Below are positions 22,464 through 34,745 of a stretch of DNA of 64,000 nt, one piece after another (positions within the stretch are counted from its first letter, which is position 1; each line of letters begins with the position of its first letter). This stretch comes from Auanema rhodensis (Eukaryota; Nematoda; Chromadorea; Rhabditida; Rhabditidae). A model generated the notes under the pieces. It did not search any database. It was not told where the DNA came from and saw nothing but the letters and a program-made list of their open reading frames with translations. The DNA is taken from contig OZ059896.1 in NCBI GenBank assembly GCA_964057225.1, forward strand, positions 992,001 through 1,056,000. The letters are read 5' to 3'. A program made the position numbers and the translations under genes.

Positions 22464-25400
22464 ATGAACTGATATAAGTTCACACTTATATCCTCGATTT
22501 TCACCCTGAAGAATTAATTTTTTCGTTGAATAACATTGTCCATCGTTTTTGCCTTGAAAAAAGGAATCTAAAAACATCTACTTTTCGCTAAATTATTTTG
22601 AAATTTTTTGAAAAAATTTTTTGAAAAATGTTTTTGGAAGCAATTTTGAGTGTACATGGAAACTCAACATACACTAATGCATCATTTTTCAAACGATCAT
22701 AACTAATTTTTGTATTAAGCGTTTCTCAATGTAGTATAGTGCATTCGATGCGGATTTTTAAGCTGCGTCGATCTGTGTTATCAGATTTGCGCTAGCTGAA
22801 AAATGCACCGAGATATCAACTGATATAAGTTCACACTTATATTTTCGATGTTCACCCTGAAGAATTAATTTTTTCGTTGAATAACATTGTCCATCGTTTT
22901 TGCCTCGAAAAAAGGAATCTAAAAACATCTACTTCTCGCTAAATTATTTTGAAATTTTCGAAAAAATTTTTGTCAAAATGTTTTTGGAAGCAATGTTGAG
23001 TGTACATGGAAACTCAACATACACTAATGCATCATTTTTCAAACGATCATAACTAATTTTTGTATTAAGCGTTTCTCAATGTAGTATAGTGCATTCGATG
23101 CGGATTTTTAAGCTGCGTCGATCTGTACTATCAGATTTGCGCTAGCTTGAAAATGCACCGAGATATCAACTGATATAAGTTCACACTTATATCCTCGATT
23201 TTCACCCTGAAGAATTAATTTTTTCGTTGAATAACATTGTCCATCGTTTTTGCCTTGAAAAAAGGAATCTAAAAACATCTACTTTCCGCTAAATTATTTT
23301 GAAATTTTTTGAAAAAATTTTTGTCAAAATGTTTTTGGAAGCAATTTTGAGTGTACATGGAAACTCAACATACACTAATGCATCATTTTTCAAACGATCA
23401 TAACTAATTTTTGTATTAAGCGTTTCTCAATGTAGTATAGTGCATTCGATGCGGATTTTTAAGCTGCGTCGATCTGTACTATCAGATTTGCGCTAGCTTG
23501 AAAATGCACCGAGATATCAACTGATATAAGTTCACACCTATATCCTCGATTTTCACCCTGAAGAATTAATTTTTTCGTTGAATAACATTGTCCATCGTTT
23601 TTGCCTTGAAAAAAGGAATCTAAAAACATCTACTTTTCGCTAAATTATTTAGAAATTTTTCGAAAAAATTTTTGTCAAAATGTTTTTGGAAGCAATTTTG
23701 AGTGTACATGGAAACTCAACATACACTAATGCATCATTTTTCAAACGATCATAACTAATTTTTGTATTAAGCGTTTCTCAATGTAGTATAGTGCATTCGA
23801 TGCGGATTTTTAAGCTGCGTCGATCTGTACTATCAGATTTGCGCTAGCTTGAAAATGCACCGAGATATCAACTGATATAAGTTCACACCTATATCCTCGA
23901 TTTTCACCCTGAAGAATTAATTTTTTCGTTGAATAACATTGTCCATCGTTTTTGCCTTGAAAAAAGGAATCTAAAAACATCTACTTTTCGCTAAATTATT
24001 TTGAAATTTTTTGAAAAAATTTTTGTCAAAATGTTTTTGGAAGCAATTTTGAGTGTACATGGAAACTCAACATACACTAATGCATCATTTTTCAAACGAT
24101 CATAACTAATTTTTGTATTAAGCGTTTCTCAATGTAGTATAGTGCATTCGATGCGGATTTTTAAGCTGCGTCGATCTGTACTATCAGATTTGCGCTAGCT
24201 TGAAAATGCACCGAGATATCAACTGATATAAGTTCACACTTATATCCTCGATTTTCACCCTGAAGAATTAATTTTTTCGTTGAATAACATTGTCCATCGT
24301 TTTTGCCTCGAAAAAAGGAATCTAAAAACATCTACTTTTCGCTAAATTATTTTGAAATTTTTCGAAAAAATTTTTGTCAAAATGTTTTTGGAAGCAATGT
24401 TGAGTGTACATGGAAACTCAACATACACTAATGCATCATTTTTCAAACGATCATAACTAATTTTTGTATTAAGCTTTTCTTAATGTAGTATAGTGCATTC
24501 GATGCGGATTTTTAAGCTGCGTCGATCTGTGTTATCAAATTTCCGCTAGCTTAAAAATGCACCGAGATATGAACTGATATAAGTTCACACTTATATCCTC
24601 GATTTTCACCCTGAAGAATTAATTTTTTCGTTGAATAACATTGTCCATCGTTTTTGCCTTGAAAAAAGGAATCTAAAAACATCTACTTTTCGCTAAATTA
24701 TTTTGAAATTTTTTGAAAAAATTTTTTGAAAAATGTTTTTGGAAGCAATTTTGAGTGTACATGGAAACTCAACATACACTAATGCATCATTTTTCAAACG
24801 ATCATAACTAATTTTTGTATTAAGCGTTTCTCAATGTAGTATAGTGCATTCGATGCGGATTTTTAAGCTGCGTCGATCTGTGTTATCAGATTTGCGCTAG
24901 CTGAAAAATGCACCGAGATATCAACTGATATAAGTTCACACTTATATTTTCGATGTTCACCCTGAAGAATTAATTTTTTCGTTGAATAACATTGTCCATC
25001 GTTTTTGCCTCGAAAAAAGGAATCTAAAAACATCTACTTCTCGCTAAATTATTTTGAAATTTTCGAAAAAATTTTTGTCAAAATGTTTTTGGAAGCAATG
25101 TTGAGTGTACATGGAAACTCAACATACACTAATGCATCATTTTTCAAACGATCATAACTAATTTTTGTATTAAGCGTTTCTCAATGTAGTATAGTGCATT
25201 CGATGCGGATTTTTAAGCTGCGTCGATCTGTACTATCAGATTTGCGCTAGCTTGAAAATGCACCGAGATATCAACTGATATAAGTTCACACTTATATCCT
25301 CGATTTTCACCCTGAAGAATTAATTTTTTCGTTGAATAACATTGTCCATCGTTTTTGCCTTGAAAAAAGGAATCTAAAAACATCTACTTTCCGCTAAATT

Positions 25401-25620
25401 ATTTTGAAATTTTTTGAAAAAATTTTTGTCAAAATGTTTTTGGAAGCAATTTTGAGTGTACATGGAAACTCAACATACACTAATGCATCATTTTTCAAAC
25501 GATCATAACTAATTTTTGTATTAAGCGTTTCTCAATGTAGTATAGTGCATTCGATGCGGATTTTTAAGCTGCGTCGATCTGTACTATCAGATTTGCGCTA
25601 GCTTGAAAATGCACCGAGAT
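21761..25620 (+). repeat. Six-unit period duplication (units 63-67 and 69-73)
   Basis: Units 63-67 (21761-23515) recur as units 69-73 (23867-25620), displaced by 2106 bp. Shared rare markers are gatatgaact at the start of units 65 and 71, atattttcgatg and cttctcgct with a one-T deletion (350 bp) in units 66 and 72, and tttccgct in units 67 and 73. Unit 63 has an inserted base that unit 69 lacks. Unit 68, between the copies, has the private variant tttagaaat. Confidence 0.85.
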
Positions 25621-27725
25621 ATCAACTGATATAAGTTCACACCTATATCCTCGATTTTCACCCTGAAGAATTAATTTTTTCGTTGAATAACATTGTCCAT
25701 CGTTTTTGCCTTGAAAAAAGGAATCTAAAAACATCTACTTTTCGCTAAATTATTTTGAAATTTTTTGAAAAAATTTTTGTCAAAATGTTTTTGGAAGCAA
25801 TGTTGAGTGTACATGGAAACTCAACATACACTAATGCATCATTTTTCAAACGATCATAACTAATTTTTGTATTAAGCGTTTCTCAATGTAGTATAGTGCA
25901 TTCGATGCGGATTTTTAAGCTGCGTCGATCTGTGTTATCAAATTTCCGCTAGCTTAAAAATGCACCGAGATATCAACTGATATAAGTTCACACTTATATC
26001 CTCGATTTTCACCCTGAAGAATTAATTTTTTCGTTGAATAACATTGTCCATCGTTTTTGCCTCGAAAAAAGGAATCTAAAAACATCTACTTTTCGCTAAA
26101 TTCTTTTGAAATTTTTCGAAAAAATTTTTGTCAAAATGTTTTTGGAAGCAATTTGGAGTGTACATGGAAACTCAACATACACTAATGCATCATTTTTCAA
26201 ACAATCATAACTAATTTTTGTATTAAGCGTTTCTCAATGTAGTATAGTGCATTCGATGCGGATTTTTAAGCTGCGTCGATCTGTACTATCAGATTTGCGC
26301 TGGCTTGAAAATGCACCGAGATATCAACTGATATAAGTTCACACCTATATCCTCGATTTTCACCCTGAAGAATTAATTTTTTCGTTGAATAACATTGTCC
26401 ATCGTTTTTGCCTCGAAAAAAGGAATCTAAAAACATCTACTTCTCGCTAAATTATTTTGAAATTTTCGAAAAAATTTTTGTCAAAATGTTTTTGGAAGCA
26501 ATGTTGAGTGTACATGGAAACTCAACATACACTAATGCATCATTTTTCAAACGATCATAACTAATTTTTGTATTAAGCGTTTCTCAATGTAGTATAGTGC
26601 ATTCGATGCGGATTTTTAAGCTGCGTCGATCTGTACTATCAGATTTGCGCTAGCTTGAAAATGCACCGAGATATCAACTGATATAAGTTCACACCTATAT
26701 CCTCGATTTTCACCCTGAAGAATTAATTTTTTCGTTGAATAACATTGTCCATCGTTTTTGCCTTGAAAAAAGGAATCTAAAAACATCTACTTTCCGCTAA
26801 ATTATTTTGAAATTTTTTGAAAAAATTTTTGTCAAAATGTTTTTGGAAGCAATTTTGAGTGTACATGGAAACTCAACATACACTAATGCATCATTTTTCA
26901 AACGATCATAACTAATTTTTGTATTAAGCGTTTCTCAATGTAGTATAGTGCATTCGATGCGGATTTTTAAGCTGCGTCGATCTGTACTATCAGATTTGCG
27001 CTAGCTTGAAAATGCACCGAGATATCAACTGATATAAGTTCACACCTATATCCTCGATTTTCACCCTGAAGAATTAATTTTTTCGTTGAATAACATTGTC
27101 CATCGTTTTTGCCTTGAAAAAAGGAATCTAAAAACATCTACTTTTCGCTAAATTATTTTGAAATTTTTTGAAAAAATTTTTGTCAAAATGTTTTTGGAAG
27201 CAATGTTGAGTGTACATGGAAACTCAACATACACTAATGCATCATTTTTCAAAAGATCATAACTAATTTTTGTATTAAGCGTTTCTCAATGTAGTATAGT
27301 GCATTCGATGCGGATTATTAAGCTGCGTCGATCTGTGTTATCAAATTTCCGCTAGCTTAAAAATGCACCGAGATATCAACTGATATAAGTTCACACTTAT
27401 ATCCTCGATTTTCACCCTGAAGAATTAATTTTTTCGTTGAATAACATTGTCCATCGTTTTTGCCTCGAAAAAAGGAATCTAAAAACATCTACTTTTCGCT
27501 AAATTCTTTTGAAATTTTTCGAAAAAATTTTTGTCAAAATGTTTTTGGAAGCAATTTGGAGTGTACATGGAAACTCAACATACACTAATGCATCATTTTT
27601 CAAACAATCATAACTAATTTTTGTATTAAGCGTTTCTCAATGTAGTATAGTGCATTCGATGCGGATTTTTAAGCTGCGTCGATCTGTACTATCAGATTTG
27701 CGCTGGCTTGAAAATGCACCGAGAT
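24920..27725 (+). repeat. Four-unit period duplication (units 72-75 and 76-79)
   Basis: Units 72-75 (24920-26322) recur as units 76-79 (26323-27725), displaced by 1403 bp because each copy contains one 350-bp unit. Units 75 and 79 share aaattcttttg and caaacaatcat, and both end in gctggc. Units 76 and 77 have cacacC where 72 and 73 have cacacT, and unit 76 lacks the atattttcgatg of unit 72, so the first half is a partial match. Unit 78 differs from 74 by agatcat and gattattaag. Confidence 0.8.
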
Positions 27726-29129
27726 ATCAACTGATATAAGTTCACACCTATATCCTCGATTTTCACCCTGAAGAATTAATTTTTTCGTTGAATAACATTG
27801 TCCATCGTTTTTGCCTTGAAAAAAGGAATCTAAAAACATCTACTTTTTGCTAAATTATTTTGAAATTTTTCGAAAAAATTTTTGTCAAAATGTTTTTGGA
27901 AGCAATTTTGAGTGTACATGGAAACTCAACATACACTAATGCATCATTTTTCAAAAGATTATAACTAATTTTTGTATTAAGCGTTTCTCAATGTAGTATA
28001 GTGCATTCGATGCGGATTATTAAGCTGCGTCGATCTGTACTATCAGATTTGCGCTAGCTTAAAAATGCACCGAGATATCAACTGATATAAGTTCACACTT
28101 ATATCCTCGATTTTCACCCTGAAGAATTAATTTTTTCGTTGAATAACATTGTCCATCGTTTTTGCCTTGAAAAAAGGAATCTAAAAACATCTACTTTTTG
28201 CTAAATTATTTTGAAATTTTTCGAAAAAATTTTTGTCAAAATGTTTTTGGAAGCAATTTTGAGTGTACATGGAAACTCAACATACACTAATGCATCATTT
28301 TTCAAACGATCATAACTTATTTTTGTATTAAGCGTTTCTCAATGTAGTATAGTGCATTCGATGCGGATTTTTAAGCTGCGTCGATCTGTACTATCAGATT
28401 TGCGCTAGCTCGAAAATGCACCGAGATATCAACTGATATAAGTTCACACTTATATCCTCGATTTTCACCCTGAAGAATTGATTTTTTCGTTGAATAACAT
28501 TGTCCATCGTTTTTGCCTTGAAAAAAGGAATCTAAAAACATCTACTTTTTGCTAAATTATCTTGAAATTTTTCGAAAAAATTTTTGTCAAAATGTTTTTG
28601 GAAGCAATTTTGAGTGTACATGGAAACTCAACATACACTAATGCATCATTTTTCAAAAGATCATAACTAATTTTTGTATTAAGCGTTTCTCAATGTAGTA
28701 TAGTGCATTCGATGCGGATTATTAAGCTGCGTCGATCTGTACTATCAGATTTGCGCTAGCTTAAAAATGCACCGAGATATCAACTGATATAAGTTCACAC
28801 CTATATCCTCGATTTTCACCCTGAAGAATTAATTTTTTCGTTGAATAACATTGTCCATCATTTTTGCCTTGAAAAAAGGAATCTAAAAACATCTACTTTT
28901 CGCTAAATTATTTTGAAATTTTTTGAAAAAATTTTTGTCAAAATGTTTTTGGAAGCAATTTTGAGTGTACATGGAAACTCAACATACACTAATGCATCAT
29001 TTTTCAAACGATCATAACTTATTTTTGTATTAAGCGTTTCTCAATGTAGTATAGTGCATTCGATGCGGATTATTAAGCTGCGTCGATCTGTACTATCAGA
29101 TTTGCGCTAGCTTAAAAATGCACCGAGAT
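27726..29129 (+). repeat. gattattaag unit cluster (units 80-83)
   Basis: Unit 80 carries agattat plus gattattaag, as do units 18 and 24. Unit 81 matches the cttattt/agctcgaa type of unit 20. Unit 82 has gaattgatttt and attatcttga. Unit 83 has ccatcatttt (a CpG to CpA change at p81-82). The cluster shows that the 6-9 kb unit types were exported about 20 kb to the right. Confidence 0.78.
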
Positions 29130-32100
29130 ATCAACTGATATAAGTTCACACATATATCCTCGATTTTCACCCTGAAGAATTAATTTTTTCGTTGAATAAC
29201 ATTGTCCATCGTTTTTGCCTTGAAAAAAGGAATCTAAAAACATCTACTTTTCGCTAAATTATTTTGAAATTTTTTGAAAAAATTTTTGTCAAAATGTTTT
29301 TGGAAGCAATTTTGAGTGTACATGGAAACTCAACATACACTAATGCATCATTTTTCAAACGATCATAACTAATTTTTGTATTAAGCGTTTCTCAATGTAG
29401 TATAGTGCATTCGATGCGGATTATTAAGCTGCGTCGATCTGTACTATCAGATTTGCGCTAGCTTAAAAATGCACCGAGATATCAACTGATATAAGTTCAC
29501 ACATATATCCTCGATTTTCACCCTGAAGAATTAATTTTTTCGTTGAATAACATTGTCCATCGTTTTTGCCTTGAAAAAAGGAATCTAAAAACATCTACTT
29601 TTCGCTAAATTATTTTGAAATTTTTTGAAAAAATTTTTGTCAAAATGTTTTTGGAAGCAATTTTGAGTGTACATGGAAACTCAACATACACTAATGCATC
29701 ATTTTTCAAACGATCATAACTAATTTTTGTATTAAGCGTTTCTCAATGTAGTATAGTGCATTCGATGCGGATTTTTAAGCTGCGTCGATCTGTACTATCA
29801 GATTTGCGCTAGCTTGAAAATGCACCGAGATATCAACTGATATAAGTTCACACTTATATCCTCGATTTTCACCCTGAAGAATTAATTTTTTCGTTGAATA
29901 ACATTGTCCATCGTTTTTGCCTCGAAAAAAGGAATCTAAAAACATTTACTTTTCGCTAAATTATTTTGAAATTTTTCGAAAAAATTTTTGTCAAAATGTT
30001 TTTGGAAGCAATGTTGAGTGTACATGGAAACTCAACATACACTAATGCATCATTTTTCAAACGATCATAACTAATTTTTGTATTAAGCTTTTCTTAATGT
30101 AGTATAGTGCATTCGATGCGGATTTTTAGGCTGCGTCGATCTGTGTTATCAAATTTCCGCTAGCTTAAAAATGCACCGAGATATCAACTGATATAAGTTC
30201 ACACATATATCCTCGATTTTCACCCTGAAGAATTAATTTTTTCGTTGAATAACATTGTCCATCGTTTTTGCCTTGAAAAAAGGAATCTAAAAACATCTAC
30301 TTTTCGCTAAATTATTTTGAAATTTTTTGAAAAAATTTTTGTCAAAATGTTTTTGGAAGCAATGTTGAGTGTACATGGAAACTCAACATACACTAATGCA
30401 TCATTTTTCAAACGATCATAACTAATTTTTGTATTAAGCTTTTCTTAATGTAGTATAGTGCATTCGATGCGGATTTTTAAGCTGCGTCGATCTGTGTTAT
30501 CAAATTTCCGCTAGCTTAAAAATGCACCGAGATATCAACTGATATAAGTTCACACTTATATCCTCGATTTTCACCCTGAAGAATTAATTTTTTCGTTGAA
30601 TAACATTGTCCATCGTTTTTGCCTCAAAAAAAGGAATCTAAAAACATCTACTTTTCGCTAAATTATTTTGAAATTTTTCGAAAAAATTTTTGTCAAAATG
30701 TTTTTGGAAGCAATTTTGAGTGTACATGGAAACTCAACATACACTAATGCATCATTTTTCAAACGATCATAACTAATTTTTGTATTAAGCGTTTCTCAAT
30801 GTAGTATAGTGCATTCGATGCGGATTATTAAGCTGCGTCGATCTGTACTATCAGATTTGCGCTAGCTTAAAAATGCACCGAGATATCAACTGATATAAGT
30901 TCACACTTATATCCTCGATTTTCACCCTGAAGAATTAATTTTTTCGTTGAATAACATTGTCCATCGTTTTTGCCTCAAAAAAAGGAATCTAAAAACATCT
31001 ACTTTTCGCTAAATTATTTTGAAATTTTTCGAAAAAATTTTTGTCAAAATGTTTTTGGAAGCAATTTTGAGTGTACATGGAAACTCAACATACACTAATG
31101 CATCATTTTTCAAACGATCATAACTAATTTTTGTATTAAGCGTTTCTCAATGTAGTATAGTGCATTCGATGCGGATTATTAAGCTGCGTCGATCTGTACT
31201 ATCAGATTTGCGCTAGCTTAAAAATGCACCGAGATATCAACTGATATAAGTTCACACATATATCCTCGATTTTCACCCTGAAGAATTAATTTTTTCGTTG
31301 AATAACATTGTCCATCGTTTTTGCCTTGAAAAAAGGAATCTAAAAACATCTACTTTTCGCTAAATTATTTTGAAATTTTTTGAAAAAATTTTTGTCAAAA
31401 TGTTTTTGGAAGCAATTTTGAGTGTACATGGAAACTCAACATACACTAATGCATCATTTTTCAAACGATCATAACTAATTTTTGTATTAAGCGTTTCTCA
31501 ATGTAGTATAGTGCATTCGATGCGGATTATTAAGCTGCGTCGATCTGTACTATCAGATTTGCGCTAGCTTAAAAATGCACCGAGATATCAACTGATATAA
31601 GTTCACACATATATCCTCGATTTTCACCCTGAAGAATTAATTTTTTCGTTGAATAACATTGTCCATCGTTTTTGCCTTGAAAAAAGGAATCTAAAAACAT
31701 CTACTTTTCGCTAAATTATTTTGAAATTTTTTGAAAAAATTTTTGTCAAAATGTTTTTGGAAGCAATTTTGAGTGTACATGGAAACTCAACATACACTAA
31801 TGCATCATTTTTCAAACGATCATAACTAATTTTTGTATTAAGCGTTTCTCAATGTAGTATAGTGCATTCGATGCGGATTTTTAAGCTGCGTCGATCTGTA
31901 CTATCAGATTTGCGCTAGCTTGAAAATGCACCGAGATATCAACTGATATAAGTTCACACTTATATCCTCGATTTTCACCCTGAAGAATTAATTTTTTCGT
32001 TGAATAACATTGTCCATCGTTTTTGCCTCGAAAAAAGGAATCTAAAAACATTTACTTTTCGCTAAATTATTTTGAAATTTTTCGAAAAAATTTTTGTCAA

Positions 32101-33341
32101 AATGTTTTTGGAAGCAATGTTGAGTGTACATGGAAACTCAACATACACTAATGCATCATTTTTCAAACGATCATAACTAATTTTTGTATTAAGCTTTTCT
32201 TAATGTAGTATAGTGCATTCGATGCGGATTTTTAAGCTGCGTCGATCTGTGTTATCAAATTTCCGCTAGCTTAAAAATGCACCGAGATATCAACTGATAT
32301 AAGTTCACACATATATCCTCGATTTTCACCCTGAAGAATTAATTTTTTCGTTGAATAACATTGTCCATCGTTTTTGCCTTGAAAAAAGGAATCTAAAAAC
32401 ATCTACTTTTCGCTAAATTATTTTGAAATTTTTTGAAAAAATTTTTGTCAAAATGTTTTTGGAAGCAATGTTGAGTGTACATGGAAACTCAACATACACT
32501 AATGCATCATTTTTCAAACGATCATAACTAATTTTTGTATTAAGCTTTTCTTAATGTAGTATAGTGCATTCGATGCGGATTTTTAAGCTGCGTCGATCTG
32601 TGTTATCAAATTTCCGCTAGCTTAAAAATGCACCGAGATATCAACTGATATAAGTTCACACTTATACCCTCGATTTTCACCCTGAAGAATTAATTTTTTC
32701 GTTGAATAACATTGTCCATCGTTTTTGCCTCAAAAAAAGGAATCTAAAAACATCTACTTTTCGCTAAATTATTTTGAAATTTTTCGAAAAAATTTTTGTC
32801 AAAATGTTTTTGGAAGCAATTTTGAGTGTACATGGAAACTCAACATACACTAATGCATCATTTTTCAAACGATCATAACTAATTTTTGTATTAAGCGTTT
32901 CTCAATGTAGTATAGTGCATTCGATGCGGATTATTAAGCTGCGTCGATCTGTACTATCAGATTTGCGCTAGCTTAAAAATGCACCGAGATATCAACTGAT
33001 ATAAGTTCACACTTATATTCTCGATTTTCACCCTGAAGAATTAATTTTTTCGTTGAATAACATTGTCCATCGTTTTTGCCTCAAAAAAAGGAATCTAAAA
33101 ACATCTACTTTTCGCTAAATTATTTTGAAATTTTTCGAAAAAATTTTTGTCAAAATGTTTTTGGAAGCAATTTTGAGTGTACATGGAAACTCAACATACA
33201 CTAATGCATCATTTTTCAAACGATCATAACTAATTTTTGTATTAAGCTTTTCTTAATGTAGTATAGTGCATTCGATGCGGATTTTTAAGCTGCGTCGATC
33301 TGTGTTATCAAATTTCCGCTAGCTTAAAAATGCACCGAGAT
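29130..33341 (+). repeat. Six-unit higher-order repeat, two copies (units 84-89 and 90-95)
   Basis: Units 84-88 (29130-30884) recur as units 90-94 (31236-32990), displaced by 2106 bp. Units 84, 85, 87, 90, 91 and 93 share cacacA at p23, a variant I saw only in this block. Units 86 and 92 share catttac with tgttgag; unit 86 alone has gatttttaggctg. Unit 94 has tataccctc. Units 89 and 95 start alike but differ in their right halves, so the homology ends inside unit 95. Confidence 0.87.
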
Positions 33342-34745
33342 ATCAACTGATATAAGTTCACACTTATATCCTCGATTTTCACCCTGAAGAATTAATTTTT
33401 TCGTTGAATAACATTGTCCATCGTTTTTGCCTCGAAAAAAGGAATCTAAAAACATCTACTTTTCGCTAAATTATTTTGAAATTTTTCGAAAAAATTTTTG
33501 TCAAAATGTTTTTGGAAGCAATGTTGAGTGTACATGGAAACTCAACATACACTAATGCATCATTTTTCAAACGATCATAACTAATTTTTGTATTAAGCTT
33601 TTCTTAATGTAGTATAGTGCATTCGATGCGGATTTTTAAGCTGCGTCGATCTGTGTTATCAAATTTCCGCTAGCTTAAAAATGCACCGAGATATCAACTG
33701 ATATAAGTTCACACTTATATCCTCGATTTTCACCCTGAAGAATTAATTTTTTCGTTGAATAACATTGTCCATCGTTTTTGCCTCGAAAAAAGGAATCTAA
33801 AAACATCTACTTTTCGCTAAATTATTTTGAAATTTTTCGAAAAAATTTTTGTCAAAATGTTTTTGGAAGCAATTTTGAGTGTACATGGAAACTCAACATA
33901 CACTAATGCATCATTTTTCAAACGATCATAACTAATTTTTGTATTAAGCGTTTCTCAATGTAGTATAGTGCATTCGATGCGGATTTTTAAGCTGCGTCGA
34001 TCTGTGTTATCAAATTTCCGCTAGCTTAAAAATGCACCGAGATATCAACTGATATAAGTTCACACTTATATCCTCGATTTTCACCCTGAAGAATTAATTT
34101 TTTCGTTGAATAACATTGTCCATCGTTTTTGCCTCGAAAAAAGGAATCTAAAAACATCTACTTTTCGCTAAATTCTTTTGAAATTTTTCGAAAAAATTTT
34201 TGTCAAAATGTTTTTGGAAGCAATTTGGAGTGTACATGGAAACTCAACATACACTAATGCATCATTTTTCAAACAATCATAACTAATTTTTGTATTAAGC
34301 GTTTCTCAATGTAGTATAGTGCATTCGATGCGGATTTTTAAGCTGCGTCGATCTGTGTTATCAGATTTGCGCTAGCTGAAAAATGCACCGAGATATCAAC
34401 TGATATAAGTTCACACCTATATCCTCGATTTTCACCCTGAAGAATTAATTTTTTCGTTGAATAACATTGTCCATCGTTTTTGCCTTGAAAAAAGGAATCT
34501 AAAAACATCTACTTTTCGCTAAATTATTTTGAAATTTTTTGAAAAAATTTTTGTCAAAATGTTTTTGGAAGCAATTTTGAGTGTACATGGAAACTCAACA
34601 TACACTATTGCATCATTTTTCAAACGATCATAACTAATTTTTGTATTAAGCTTTTCTTAATGTAGTATAGTGCATTCGATGCGGATTTTTAAGCTGCGTC
34701 GATCTGTACTATCAGATTTGCGCTAGCTTGAAAATGCACCGAGAT
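33342..34745 (+). repeat. Transition units, including a mosaic unit (units 96-99)
   Basis: Unit 96 is of the tgttgag/cttttcttaat type and unit 97 is a ttttgag/gttatcaaatttcc recombinant. Unit 98 (34044-34394) starts like units 75 and 79 (aaattcttttg, tttggag, caaacaatcat) but ends with gttatcagatttgc and agctgaaaa, like the 350-bp unit type. Unit 99 brings in cactattg with cttttcttaat. This stretch separates the six-unit repeat from the modular region to its right. Confidence 0.78.
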
